From: Micromonospora sp. H61
GTDB lineage: Bacteria; Actinomycetota; Actinomycetes; Mycobacteriales; Micromonosporaceae
Length of the DNA stretch: 64,000 nucleotides
Reading direction: 5' to 3'
NCBI RefSeq assembly: GCF_018070325.1
Contig: NZ_JAGPXY010000030.1
Location: forward strand, 1-64,000
In this document: in pieces, positions 7,528-16,292 of the stretch
How the letters are laid out: every line of letters starts with the position of its first letter
Position numbering within the stretch: the first letter of the stretch is position 1
Made by a program: the position numbers and the translations under genes
The notes under the pieces: model-generated
Database searches by the model: none
What the model saw: only the letters and a program-made list of their open reading frames with translations
Told to the model about the DNA's origin: nothing

Positions 7528-8342
7528 TGAGACTTTCGCGCTGGTTCGCGGACCGCTGGGTGATGCTCGTGGCGTTGCTGGTGCTCGGCTACCTGGCGCT
7601 GCCGATCCTGGTGGTGGCCGCGTTGTCGTTCAACCGGCCGTCGAGCCGGCTGTCGTACGACTTCAACGAGTTCACTCTGGACAACTGGCGGCAGCCCTGC
7701 GCCACCTCGGACATGTGCGACGCGGTGGTCCGCAGCGTGCAGATCGGCTTTATCGCCACGGTGGTCGCCACAGTGCTCGGCACGCTGATGGCGTTCGCGC
7801 TGGTCCGGCACCGCTTCCGTGGCCGCTCCGGGGTCAACGTGCTGATCTTCCTGCCGATGGCCACCCCGGAGCTGGTGATGGGCACGTCGTTGCTGGCCCT
7901 GTTCGTGTCGGCGGGCGTACCGCAGGGTTTCTGGACCGTCGTGATCGCGCACGTGATGTTCTGCGTGTCGTTCGTGGTGGTAACAGTGAAGGCACGGCTC
8001 GCCGGGATGGACCGGCGGCTGGAGGAGGCCGCCATGGACCTCTACGCCAACGAGTGGCAGACCTTCCGACGGATCACCCTGCCGCTGGTGCTGCCCGGCA
8101 TCGTGGCCGCCGCGTTGCTGGCCTTCTCGCTGAGCTTCGACGACTTCATCATCACGAACTTCAACGCCGGAACCACTGTCACGTTCCCGATGTACGTCTG
8201 GGGCGCTGCCCAGCGTGGCATCCCACCGCAGGTCAACGTGATCGGCACCGCGATGTTCGCGGTCGCGCTGCTGCTCGTCGGGCTCAGCTCGCTGCGCGGT
8301 CGACGGGCCCGCCGCGCCAACCTGCTGACCGGCCCGTCATGA
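7527..8342 (+). CDS. Polyamine ABC transporter permease (PotC-like)
   Basis: The second permease, 271 residues, has a first membrane segment at about 11–32 and six in all. The EAA motif reads EEAAMDLYANEWQTFRRITLPLVLPG near 169–194, and a conserved SLSFDDFIITNF segment follows. Its start codon shares one base with the preceding stop (TAATG). It pairs with the PotB-like subunit; orientation and spacing are those of known pot operons. Confidence 0.93.
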   Translation: MRLSRWFADRWVMLVALLVLGYLALPILVVAALSFNRPSSRLSYDFNEFTLDNWRQPCATSDMCDAVVRSVQIGFIATVVATVLGTLMAFALVRHRFRGRSGVNVLIFLPMATPELVMGTSLLALFVSAGVPQGFWTVVIAHVMFCVSFVVVTVKARLAGMDRRLEEAAMDLYANEWQTFRRITLPLVLPGIVAAALLAFSLSFDDFIITNFNAGTTVTFPMYVWGAAQRGIPPQVNVIGTAMFAVALLLVGLSSLRGRRARRANLLTGPS

Positions 8343-9805
8343 CCCTTCCGCATACCGGCCGGGCGTTGGCCGACGCGGCACCCGTGCCGTACTGGCTCGA
8401 TCGCCCGGACCGCCCCGACCCGCTACCGCCAATGAGCGGTCGGCACTCCGCCGACCTGCTGGTGATCGGTGGCGGTTACAGCGGACTGTGGGCCGCGCTG
8501 TTGGCGAAGCAGGCGGACCCGGACCGGGACGTGCTGCTCGTCGACGCCGGGACCTGCGGTTGGGCCGCGTCCGGGCGCAACGGCGGGTTCTGCGCAGCCT
8601 CGCTGACCCACGGCCTCGCCAACGGCGTCGACCGGTTCCCCGACGAGGTCGGCGAGTTGGAACGCCTCGGCCGGGACAACCTGGACGCCATCGCCGCCAC
8701 CGTCGCGAAGTTCGACATCGAGTGCGACTTCGAGCGCACCGGTGAGCTGGCCGTCGCCGTCGAGCCGTACCAACTCGACGGGCTGGCCGCCGACGCGGAC
8801 CTGGCCCGCCGGTACGGCCACCGGGTGCGGTTGCTCGACCGCGACGAGGTGCGCGCCGAGGTGCACTCGCCGACGTACCTGGGTGGGATGTTCGACGCCG
8901 ACCGGGTGGCAATGGTGGACCCGGCGAAGCTGGCCTGGGGGCTGCGCCGCGCCTGCCTCGACCTCGGCGTACGCGTGCACGAACACACCCGGGTCACCGG
9001 CCTGCGCGCCGACAACGCGGCGGTGCACGCCAGCACCCTGGGCACCGATCCCACCGCCCACCCGGCCGACCCTGGCCCGGCCGACACCCGCGCCGCAGGT
9101 CTTCCCGGCTCGATACGGGCGCGCCGGGTCGTGCTGGCCACCAACGCGTTCCCGCCGCTGCTGCGCCGGCTACGGGCGTACCTGGTGCCGGTCTACGACC
9201 ACGTGCTGATGACCGAACCGCTGACCCCGGCCCAGCGCGACGCCATCGGTTGGCGCAACCGGCAGGGACTCGCCGACACCGCCAACCAGTTCCACTACTA
9301 CCGGATCACCACCGACGGGCGGATCCTCTTCGGCGGCTACGACGCCGTCTACCACTACGGCAACCGCGTCGCGCCCGAGTTGGAGCAACGACCGGCCACC
9401 TTCACCACCCTTGCCCGCCACTTCTTCACCACGTTCCCGCAGCTCGCCGACGTGCGGTTCAGCCACCGCTGGGGCGGGGTCATCGACACCTGCACCCGGT
9501 TCTGCCCGTTCTTCGGCACCGCCTACGGCGGTCGGCTGGCGTACGCGGCCGGCTACACCGGCCTCGGCGTCGGGGCCACCCGCTTCGGGGCCCGGGTGCT
9601 GCTCGACCTGCTCGACGGCGGGAACACCCCGCTGACCCGGCTCGACCTGGTTCGCCGCAAGCCCCTGCCGTTCCCGCCGGAACCCGTCCGCGCGGTCGGC
9701 ATCAATCTCACCCGCTGGTCACTGGCCCGCGCCGACGCGCGCGAAGGTCGGCGCGACCTCTGGCTCCGTACTCTCGATCGTTTCGGTTTGGGGTTTGATT
9801 CCTGA
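8339..9805 (+). CDS. FAD-dependent amine oxidoreductase (PuuB/DAO family)
   Basis: The protein is 488 residues. The dinucleotide fold has GGGYSGLWAA at 44–53, and a DAO-type sequence ASGRNGGFC near 77–85 matches the gamma-glutamylputrescine oxidase and glycine oxidase group. A C-terminal GYTGLGVGATRFG stretch completes FAD binding. It should oxidise a secondary or primary amine to an imine or aldehyde with FAD. Lying in the transporter operon (four-base overlap with the permease), it most likely attacks imported polyamine or a glutamylated form. No gamma-glutamylputrescine synthetase is present in the window, so the PuuB reaction itself is not assured. Confidence 0.85.
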   Translation: MTLPHTGRALADAAPVPYWLDRPDRPDPLPPMSGRHSADLLVIGGGYSGLWAALLAKQADPDRDVLLVDAGTCGWAASGRNGGFCAASLTHGLANGVDRFPDEVGELERLGRDNLDAIAATVAKFDIECDFERTGELAVAVEPYQLDGLAADADLARRYGHRVRLLDRDEVRAEVHSPTYLGGMFDADRVAMVDPAKLAWGLRRACLDLGVRVHEHTRVTGLRADNAAVHASTLGTDPTAHPADPGPADTRAAGLPGSIRARRVVLATNAFPPLLRRLRAYLVPVYDHVLMTEPLTPAQRDAIGWRNRQGLADTANQFHYYRITTDGRILFGGYDAVYHYGNRVAPELEQRPATFTTLARHFFTTFPQLADVRFSHRWGGVIDTCTRFCPFFGTAYGGRLAYAAGYTGLGVGATRFGARVLLDLLDGGNTPLTRLDLVRRKPLPFPPEPVRAVGINLTRWSLARADAREGRRDLWLRTLDRFGLGFDS

Positions 9806-10986
9806 TGCGTGTCCTCCTCGTCGGCGCCGGTGGCGTCGGCTCCGCCGCCGTAGCCATCGCCGCCCGACGGACCTTCTTCGAGACCGTTGTGGTCGCCGAC
9901 CACGACCCCGTTCGGGCCCAGCGGGCGGTCGCCGGGCACGGTGACCGGTTCGTCGCCGCCCAGGTGGACGCCTCCTCATCCGACGCGGTCACCGCGCTGT
10001 GCCGGGAGCACCGGATCACGCACGTGTTGAACGCCGTCGACCCGCGGTTCGTCATGCCGATCTTCAACGGGGCGTTCGCGGCCGGCGCGGACTACCTGGA
10101 CATGGCGATGTCGCTGTCGCACGTGGGGACCGGCGTGAAGCTCGGCGACGAACAGTTCGCGCTGGCCGACACCTGGTCGGCCGCCGGTCGGCTGGCGCTG
10201 TGCGGCATCGGGGTCGAACCCGGCCTCTCCGACGTGTTCGCCCGCTACGCCGCCGACGAACTGTTCAGTGAGATCGACGAGATCGGTGTCCGGGACGGGG
10301 CGAACCTCACAGTCGACGGGTACGACTTCGCGCCCTCGTTCTCCATCTGGACCACCATCGAGGAGTGCCTCAACCCGCCGGTCATCTGGGAGAGGGACCG
10401 GGGCTGGTTCACCACCGAACCGTTCTCCGAGCCGGAGGTCTTCCACTTTCCGGAGGGGATCGGGCCGGTCGAGTGCGTCAACGTCGAACACGAGGAGGTG
10501 CTGCTCATCCCGCGCTGGGTCAAGGCCCGGCGGGTCACCTTCAAGTACGGCCTCGGCGACGAGTTCATCGAGGTGCTCAAGACGCTGCACAAGCTCGGCC
10601 TGGACGCGGTCTCCCCGGTACGGGTACGCGGCGTCGACGTCTCCCCGCGCGACGTGGTGGCCGCGAGTCTGCCCGACCCGGCCACGCTCGGTGCCCGGAT
10701 GCGCGGCAAGACCTGCGCCGGCACCTGGGTACGCGGCCTCGGCCCGGACGGGCAACCCCGCGAGGTCTACCTGTACCACGTGGTCGACAACGAGTGGTCG
10801 ATGCGGGAGTACGGGCACCAGGCGGTGGTCTGGCAGACCGCCGTCAACCCGGTCGTCGCGTTGGAGTTGCTCGCCAGCGGCGCGTGGGCCGGTGTCGGGG
10901 TGCTCGGCCCGGAGGCGCTGCCCCCGATGCCCTTCCTCGACCTGCTGAACGGTTACGGGTCACCATGGGCGATGGAGGAGCGGTGA
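9805..10986 (+). CDS. Saccharopine dehydrogenase-like NAD(P)-dependent oxidoreductase
   Basis: A protein of 393 residues with an N-terminal Rossmann fold (LLVGAGGVGSAA at 4–15) and a saccharopine-dehydrogenase C-terminal domain containing GIGVEPGLSDVFARYA near 133–148. The family includes saccharopine reductase, homospermidine synthase and carboxynorspermidine dehydrogenase, all of which act on secondary amines joining two carbon chains. It overlaps the FAD oxidoreductase by one base and closes the operon, so an imine or carboxy-polyamine intermediate is a reasonable substrate, but that is inference. A six-base start-to-stop coupling of this kind argues against an unrelated function. Confidence 0.85.
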   Translation: MRVLLVGAGGVGSAAVAIAARRTFFETVVVADHDPVRAQRAVAGHGDRFVAAQVDASSSDAVTALCREHRITHVLNAVDPRFVMPIFNGAFAAGADYLDMAMSLSHVGTGVKLGDEQFALADTWSAAGRLALCGIGVEPGLSDVFARYAADELFSEIDEIGVRDGANLTVDGYDFAPSFSIWTTIEECLNPPVIWERDRGWFTTEPFSEPEVFHFPEGIGPVECVNVEHEEVLLIPRWVKARRVTFKYGLGDEFIEVLKTLHKLGLDAVSPVRVRGVDVSPRDVVAASLPDPATLGARMRGKTCAGTWVRGLGPDGQPREVYLYHVVDNEWSMREYGHQAVVWQTAVNPVVALELLASGAWAGVGVLGPEALPPMPFLDLLNGYGSPWAMEER

Positions 10987-11257
10987 GCCGGCCGCGCTGA
11001 CGGCATCGCGACAGTTCCGTCGTCGCCGTTGGGCCTCCGATCCCCTGTCGATGCGGTGCGTGGTGATCTGCGGCTTTTGCTGGTGCTGACACCCGCACGA
11101 TCGGCCCTGCCCTGCCAACCTGGAGGGTTGCCGCGTCTGTCGACTCGTCGCCCGCGAGCGCGCCCACCGATCTTTCCCGCGAAGCGAAAGGCGCAGGTGA
11201 CGAACGCGACGGGGGATATTGCAGACTGTGTTTGCGACGACACTCATCGCCGTGACG

Positions 11258-12004
11258 ATGCAACCACCACAGAACCCGGGGCCCCCGTACCCGCCGTCGT
11301 TCGGCCAGACGCCCCGACCGAACTGGTTCCGCCGGGCCACTCCCGCCGGCCGGGTCGCCGTGATCCTCGGCTCGGTGACGCTGTCGATCCTGCTGCTCTG
11401 CTGCGCCGGCACCGCCATCGTCGGCGCGTTGACCGGCGAGCCGGAGCCGACAAAGACCGGCACCGCCGCCGAGCAGCCGCAGCAGCCGATCCTGGCCGCA
11501 CCCGGCGAGCCGGCCCAGGAGGAGTCGCCGACTGCCGCGCCGCCCTCCACCGTGCCCCCGGCGGCGCCGCCCTTGTCGGCGGCAGCCGCGCCGGTGGTGC
11601 AGGTGACGACCGTGACGGAGAAGGCGACCATCCGGTACGGCGAGCGGACCGTCAAGGACTCGTCGCTGGCCGAGGGCAAGCGGGTCGTCCGGACCAAAGG
11701 CGTGAACGGCGTCCGGACCCTGACCTACGAGGTGACCACCACCGACGGCGTGCGGACGGCCAAGAAGCTGGTCACGTCCGTAGTGACGAAGCAGCCGGTG
11801 ACCCAGGTCGTGGCCGTCGGCACCAAGAAGCCGCAGTCGTCGAAGTGCGACCCGAACTACAGCGGCTGCGTCCCGATCGCCAGCGATGTCGACTGCGCGG
11901 GTGGCAGTGGCAACGGCCCCGCCTACGTCAGCGGGCCGATCAGGGTGATCGGCAACGACATCTACGACCTGGACCGAGACGGCGACGGCACAGCCTGCGA
12001 CTAA
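11258..12004 (+). CDS. Membrane-anchored secreted protein with G5 and excalibur domains
   Basis: About 248 residues. A proline-rich cytoplasmic start precedes one membrane segment near 35–58 (VAVILGSVTLSILLLCCAG). An Ala/Pro linker and a G5 domain (VTEKATIRYGERTVKDSS, then RVVRTKGVNGVRTLTY) follow. The C-terminal excalibur calcium-binding motif ends DLDRDGDGTACD. G5 domains bind cell-wall or glycan polymers in resuscitation factors and surface enzymes, so a cell-wall-associated role is likely; no catalytic domain is seen. The start is uncertain: GTG at 11252 and TTG at 11219 are in frame, and the TTG has a GGGGG stretch upstream. Confidence 0.75.
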   Translation: MQPPQNPGPPYPPSFGQTPRPNWFRRATPAGRVAVILGSVTLSILLLCCAGTAIVGALTGEPEPTKTGTAAEQPQQPILAAPGEPAQEESPTAAPPSTVPPAAPPLSAAAAPVVQVTTVTEKATIRYGERTVKDSSLAEGKRVVRTKGVNGVRTLTYEVTTTDGVRTAKKLVTSVVTKQPVTQVVAVGTKKPQSSKCDPNYSGCVPIASDVDCAGGSGNGPAYVSGPIRVIGNDIYDLDRDGDGTACD

Positions 12005-12051
12005 CCCCCCGGCCCCCGGCCCCCGCCCTCGCCCCCGCCCCGCTGAACCGT

Positions 12052-12126
12052 GTCGATCATGGAGTTGTGGTGGGCGGAAGGCGCTGTATCAAGGCATTTG
12101 TCCGCCACCACAACTCCATGATCGAC
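12052..12126. repeat. Palindromic repeat, family A (copy 1)
   Basis: This 75-base element begins GTCGATCATGGAGTTGTGG and ends with the exact complement. Arms are perfectly paired for 22 bases and the stem continues after one bulged G. It lies 48 bases after the G5 gene and could terminate it. Confidence 0.85.
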
Positions 12127-12257
12127 TCAGGTGGCGGACTCGGTGCTATAGCACGGTTGGAAAGGGCTGCGGGGGTTGTGCACAGGGTCGGCGGTTATCC
12201 ACAGGGCGCGTTCTTGGGGTCGAGCGTTGGTGAAGTGGTGCTGCAGATTCCTCCGGC

Positions 12258-13109
12258 ATGGCAGAGCCTCTGTATCCATACTCGGAGTTACTCGCAGCCG
12301 GCCTCAGCCGGGAACAAGTGCGCAGATTGACCGAGCAGTCCCATCTGCACCGGCTGTCGCGGAGCATCTACGGGCCATCGGCCGACCAGGCTGGACGTCT
12401 ACCGGCAATCTTCCGGCGGCTGCCTCCCGGAGCCGTCGTCGGCTTTCACACCGGGGCGCAGCTGCATGGCTTCGGCGACGCGCGAAGCTCCGACGTGCAC
12501 GTGATCGTGCCAGCGGGGGAGAAGGTCCCGCGCATCCGAGGCGTCGTTACACACGAGGCAGTGTTGCCGGTGCGTGACCCGGTGCTGCTCGGCGGAGTGC
12601 CGTGCGCGCCCGCCGTCAGGTGCGCGGTGGACCTGGCCCGGTCGTTGCGCCGAATGGAAGCGATGCCGCTGCTGGACCTTTGCCTTCGCGTAGGCGCCTG
12701 TCGGCCCGAGGAACTCCGGGTAGAGGTAGCTCGGCACGATCGTCTGCGGGGAGTCTCTCAGGCGCGCGATCTCGTGCCACGCGCCGATCCTCGGGCAGAA
12801 TGTCGGCAGGAGAGCCAGCTGCGCTTGGTGCTGATAGATGGCGGCTTGCCACCGCCGGAGCCGCAGATCTGGGTCCCGGACAACTATGGGATACCGCTCT
12901 ACCGCCTGGATCTTGGGTATCGGCGACACCGCGTCGGCGTCGAGTACGACGGATCGTCCCATCTGGACCGTGCTCGACTCCAGCATGATCGCTCTCGTAC
13001 GAACTGGCTCGCCGCCAACGGCTGGCAAATGCGGCACTTCACGGACCGGGACCTCTACCGTCGCCCCACCCACATCCTCCGAACCTTGATACCCCTCCTG
13101 TACCCCTAG
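12258..13109 (+). CDS. DUF559-type protein with AbiEi-like N-terminal region
   Basis: A protein of 283 residues. The N-terminal 60 residues resemble the winged-helix start of AbiEi-like antitoxins (LSREQVRRLTEQSHLHRLSRSIYGPS). The C-terminal region is a Vsr-like restriction-endonuclease fold, with ESQLRLVL, then YRLDLGYRRHRVGVEYDG near 219–236 and LAANGWQMRHFTDRDLY near 253–269. The Asp and Glu of DLGY…VEYDG occupy the usual metal-binding positions. Actinobacteria carry many such genes and their function is unknown. It lacks a clear ribosome-binding site and stands alone. Two family A palindromes bracket it at 12052 and 13142. Confidence 0.75.
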   Translation: MAEPLYPYSELLAAGLSREQVRRLTEQSHLHRLSRSIYGPSADQAGRLPAIFRRLPPGAVVGFHTGAQLHGFGDARSSDVHVIVPAGEKVPRIRGVVTHEAVLPVRDPVLLGGVPCAPAVRCAVDLARSLRRMEAMPLLDLCLRVGACRPEELRVEVARHDRLRGVSQARDLVPRADPRAECRQESQLRLVLIDGGLPPPEPQIWVPDNYGIPLYRLDLGYRRHRVGVEYDGSSHLDRARLQHDRSRTNWLAANGWQMRHFTDRDLYRRPTHILRTLIPLLYP

Positions 13110-13141
13110 CTCTCCAGTCATTCGCCTTCACCTGACCTCGC

Positions 13142-13215
13142 GCCGATCATGAAGTTGTGGTGCCTCACGGAAGGCGTGAAACGGATCTAACTCCCACCAC
13201 AACTCCATGATCGAC
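13142..13215. repeat. Palindromic repeat, family A (copy 2)
   Basis: GCCGATCATGAAGTTGTGGTG pairs with CACCACAACTCCATGATCGAC with two mismatches over the 21-base arms. Total length is 74 bases, almost the same as copy 1. It begins 33 bases after the DUF559 gene and leads into the 265-base region before the response regulator, in which no gene or clear operator was recognised. Confidence 0.85.
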
Positions 13216-13480
13216 GGGAGGGGTCGGGGTCGGCGGCCGGGGCTTGGACGGGGCGAGCGCTTGTCGTGACGCAGCTCACTCCCGCACGCCAAGCGCCGTG
13301 GCCTTCGGGGACGCACGACGCAGATGACGTGACACGGGCACGAAGTCGACCGGGACTGGCTTGCGGTGGTTTGCCCGCTGGACACCCGCGTGGAGGATGG
13401 CTGCGACGGGTGCTTACAGAACCCTTAACCCGGGCCTGCGACGGTATGCCGGGCAGGCCGAACTGGGGGAGCGGAAAAAC

Positions 13481-14146
13481 GTGCGGGTGCTGGTGGCGGA
13501 CGACGAGCGGTTGTTGGCGGACACGGTGGCCGAAGGGCTGCGCCGCCTCTCGATGGCCGTCGACGTCTGCTACGACGGTGACGGTGCGCTGGAGCGGGTC
13601 GGGGTGAACCGGTACGACGTCGCGGTGCTGGACCGGGACATGCCCGGACACACCGGTGACGAGGTGTGCCGCAGCATCGCCGACTCACAGGTCGGCACCC
13701 GGGTGCTGCTGCTCACCGCTGCGGCGGGCATCCGGGACCGGGTCGAGGGCCTCGGCCTCGGCGCGGACGACTACCTGACCAAGCCGTTCGCGTTCGCCGA
13801 GCTGGTGGCCCGGGTGCAGGCCCTCGGGCGACGGTCCACCCCGGCGCTGCCACCGGTGCTCGCCCAGGACGGCCTCGCCTTGGACGTGGGCCGGCACCTG
13901 GCCACCCGGGACGGCCGGTCCCTCGCGTTGAGCCCAAAGGAGTTCGCGGTGCTGCACGTGCTGCTGCGCGCGGACGGCCAGGTGGTCAGCGCCGAGGAGT
14001 TGCTGGAGCAGGCCTGGGACGAGTTCGCCGACCCGTTCACCAACGCCGTACGGGTCACCGTGATGACCCTGCGCAAGAAGCTCGGCGATCCCGCGATCAT
14101 CCACACCGTTCCGAAGGCCGGCTACCGCATCGGCGGCACGGCGTGA
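13481..14146 (+). CDS. OmpR/PhoB-family response regulator (VanR-like position)
   Basis: A protein of 221 residues. The receiver domain has the acidic pocket at Asp7–Asp8, the phosphoacceptor Asp51 in VLDRDMPG, and Lys101 in YLTKPF. A winged-helix DNA-binding domain follows (about 125–221, with LSPKEFAVLHVLLRADGQVVS and VRVTVMTLRKKLG). GTG 13481 is the start that gives a normal receiver N-terminus. The histidine kinase gene overlaps it by four bases. Because the pair heads the racemase-like–ligase–dipeptidase genes, it is the likely regulator of that set, as VanRS is in glycopeptide-resistance cassettes; pair identity as VanRS is inferred from position only. Confidence 0.9.
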   Translation: MRVLVADDERLLADTVAEGLRRLSMAVDVCYDGDGALERVGVNRYDVAVLDRDMPGHTGDEVCRSIADSQVGTRVLLLTAAAGIRDRVEGLGLGADDYLTKPFAFAELVARVQALGRRSTPALPPVLAQDGLALDVGRHLATRDGRSLALSPKEFAVLHVLLRADGQVVSAEELLEQAWDEFADPFTNAVRVTVMTLRKKLGDPAIIHTVPKAGYRIGGTA

Positions 14147-15207
14147 GCTGGACGCCACGACGTCGGGTGCTGCTGGTGGGGCTGCTGGCGCTGCTGGCCG
14201 GCCCGATACTGCCGGCGATGGGCAAGTGGCTGTCGGAGATGACCTGGGCCTGGGGGCAGCAGTTCTGTGACGTGCCCGTGCCCGGGTTGTCGACGGTGTG
14301 CGGCAACGTACGGCCGGGGGCGTTCATGCTGCCCCTGGTGGCCGTCCTGCTCGTGACAGTGGCTGTCCTGGTGGCGCTCTGGTTCGCAGCAGTGTGGTGC
14401 CTGCGTCCGGTCGCTGACCTGGCCGGGCCGATCGGGCACCTCGGCCCGCAGAACCTCGGTCACCGGATCCGGCCGCGGGGCAGCGACGAGTTGGCCCGGC
14501 TGTCCCGGGCGATCGACGAGATGATGGAACGCGTCTCCGCCGGGTACGAGGGGCAGCGGCGGTTCGCCGCGAACGCCTCGCACGAGCTGCGGACGCCCCT
14601 CGCCGTGCAGCGGACGCTCATCGAGGTCGGCATGGCCAGGGCGCTCACCGGTGAGCAGTTGGAGCTGCTGACCAGTCAGCTGCTGGAGACCAACGAGCGC
14701 AACGAACGACTGATCGAGGGCCTGCTCGCGCTCAGCGAGAGCGACCAGGGCCTCCGTTCGCGGATACCGCAGCGGTTGGACACGATCGTCGAGGCGGTGC
14801 TGGCCGGGTACCTGGACCGGGCCGGGGAGGCCGGGGTCACAGTGGAGACCCATCTCGCACCCCGCATCGTCGTCGGCGAGCGGGTGCTGCTGGAACGCCT
14901 GGTCACCAACCTGGTGGAGAACGGGATCAAGTACAACCGGCCGGGCGGCTCACTGACCGTCGTGGTGAGCGGCGTGCCCGCGCTGTCCGTTGTCAACACC
15001 GGCCAGCCCGTGCCGGCCGAGGCGGTGGCCGGTCTGTTCGAGCCGTTCCGCCGACTCGCCCGGGACCGGACCTCGCAGGGCGGCGGGGCCGGCCTGGGCC
15101 TGGCCATCGCCCGCTCGATCACCCAGGCCCATGACGGCATCATCGCGGCCCGGCCCGCCGAGCACGGCGGCCTGCGGGTCGACGTCCGGCTACCCACATT
15201 GAACTGA
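14143..15207 (+). CDS. Sensor histidine kinase (VanS-like position)
   Basis: A kinase of 354 residues. Two membrane segments (about 9–26 and 62–87) flank a short outer loop of some 35 residues containing two cysteines (Cys42 and Cys53). HAMP-like and dimerisation regions follow, with phosphoacceptor His147 in NASHELRTPL. The ATP-binding domain has NLVENGIKYN and the G-box GGGAGLGLAI. The small loop suggests sensing at the membrane surface or of a lipid-linked ligand, as proposed for several VanS proteins. Co-translated with the response regulator (GTGA overlap). The gene ends 74 bases before the next. Confidence 0.9.
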   Translation: MSWTPRRRVLLVGLLALLAGPILPAMGKWLSEMTWAWGQQFCDVPVPGLSTVCGNVRPGAFMLPLVAVLLVTVAVLVALWFAAVWCLRPVADLAGPIGHLGPQNLGHRIRPRGSDELARLSRAIDEMMERVSAGYEGQRRFAANASHELRTPLAVQRTLIEVGMARALTGEQLELLTSQLLETNERNERLIEGLLALSESDQGLRSRIPQRLDTIVEAVLAGYLDRAGEAGVTVETHLAPRIVVGERVLLERLVTNLVENGIKYNRPGGSLTVVVSGVPALSVVNTGQPVPAEAVAGLFEPFRRLARDRTSQGGGAGLGLAIARSITQAHDGIIAARPAEHGGLRVDVRLPTLN

Positions 15208-15281
15208 CACTTCCACCCGCCTTCACCGGGGTCCACGTGCCGCTGGACCCCTCCTGTGGTGTGCCCGAAAGAGGAGAGACG

Positions 15282-16292
15282 ATGACACGCACCGTTGGCC
15301 AGGTCCGGGCCGATGTCGAGGAGGCCAGCCGTTGGCTTGCCGGCCGCGTGGTCCGTACCCCCGTGCTGCGCTCCCCGGTGATCGACGAGCGTGCCGGGGC
15401 GCGGGTCCTGCTCAAGGCGGAGAACCTCCAGAACGGCGGCTCGTACAAGATGCGGGGCGCGCTGCGCGCGGTCGGCCGCCTCGCGGTGGCCGGCCACACC
15501 GGGGTTGTCGCGCAGAGCACCGGCAACCACGCGGTGGCGGTGGCGTTGGCGGCCCGGCAGCACGGGCTCGCGGCGACAGTGGTGCTGCCTGTCGACGCGG
15601 CATCGACGAAGGTCGGCCGGGCGCGCGCGGCGGGAGCGCGGGTGGTGTTCGCCGGCACCAGCGTCGAGGAGCGGGTGGCGGTGGCCACCGGGCTCAGCGA
15701 CGAGAGCGGTCACCCCGTCGTCGACGCGTACGACCACCCGGATGTCATCGCCGGGCAGGGCACCGCGAGCCTGGAGCTGATCGAGGACGCCGAGCGCGCG
15801 GGGACGCCGTTGGACGCGTTGGTCGTACCGGTGGGTGGTGGTGGCGGGGTGGCCGGCGCGTGCCTGGCCGCCGCCGGCTCCGGCATCGAGGTGTACGGCG
15901 TGGAGCCGGTGGGCTGCGACTCGCTCGCCCGCAGCCTGGCGGCAGGTGTACGCGTGCCGGTCGCGCCGGCGCCCACCATCGCGGACGGGCTGCGGCCGTC
16001 CTGCGTGGGGGAGCTGCCGTTCGCCATCGTGCGGGACACGCTGCGCGGGGTCGTCCGGGTCGACGACGACGAGATCGCTGCGGCGTTCCGGCTGATCCTC
16101 ACGGAGCTGAAGGTGCTCGCCGAGCCGTCCGGGGCGGCGGGCCTGGCCGGCGCTCTCCGGCTTCCGCCGGACCGGGACCGGCAGCGGACGGTCGGCGTGG
16201 TGCTTACCGGCGGGAACGTGGAGGAGGCGTTGGTGGCCCGGTTGATGGCCCCGCGATCCGCCGACCTGGCTGAGGAAGGGGCGGCGGCGTGA
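15282..16292 (+). CDS. PLP fold-type II serine racemase / serine–threonine dehydratase-like enzyme
   Basis: A protein of 336 residues, the length of single-domain serine racemases and catabolic dehydratases without a regulatory ACT domain. PLP lysine is Lys56 in GGSYKMRGA; the substrate loop STGNHAVA is at 79–86; a glycine loop PVGGGGGVAG at 183–192 holds the phosphate; DHPDVIAGQGT is near 151–161. In racemases the loop residue after the first Ser is Ser (SSGNH), in many dehydratases Ala; here it is Thr80, so the sequence does not decide. GAGGAG precedes ATG 15282. It overlaps the D-Ala–D-X ligase by four bases, which suggests it makes that ligase's second substrate, possibly D-serine. Confidence 0.8.
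   Translation: MTRTVGQVRADVEEASRWLAGRVVRTPVLRSPVIDERAGARVLLKAENLQNGGSYKMRGALRAVGRLAVAGHTGVVAQSTGNHAVAVALAARQHGLAATVVLPVDAASTKVGRARAAGARVVFAGTSVEERVAVATGLSDESGHPVVDAYDHPDVIAGQGTASLELIEDAERAGTPLDALVVPVGGGGGVAGACLAAAGSGIEVYGVEPVGCDSLARSLAAGVRVPVAPAPTIADGLRPSCVGELPFAIVRDTLRGVVRVDDDEIAAAFRLILTELKVLAEPSGAAGLAGALRLPPDRDRQRTVGVVLTGGNVEEALVARLMAPRSADLAEEGAAA

Noticed and set aside
10987..11257. c-di-AMP (ydaO-type) riboswitch before the G5/excalibur gene
   Set aside because: Genes for wall-associated proteins often have one in Actinobacteria, but the conserved core sequences are not present here.
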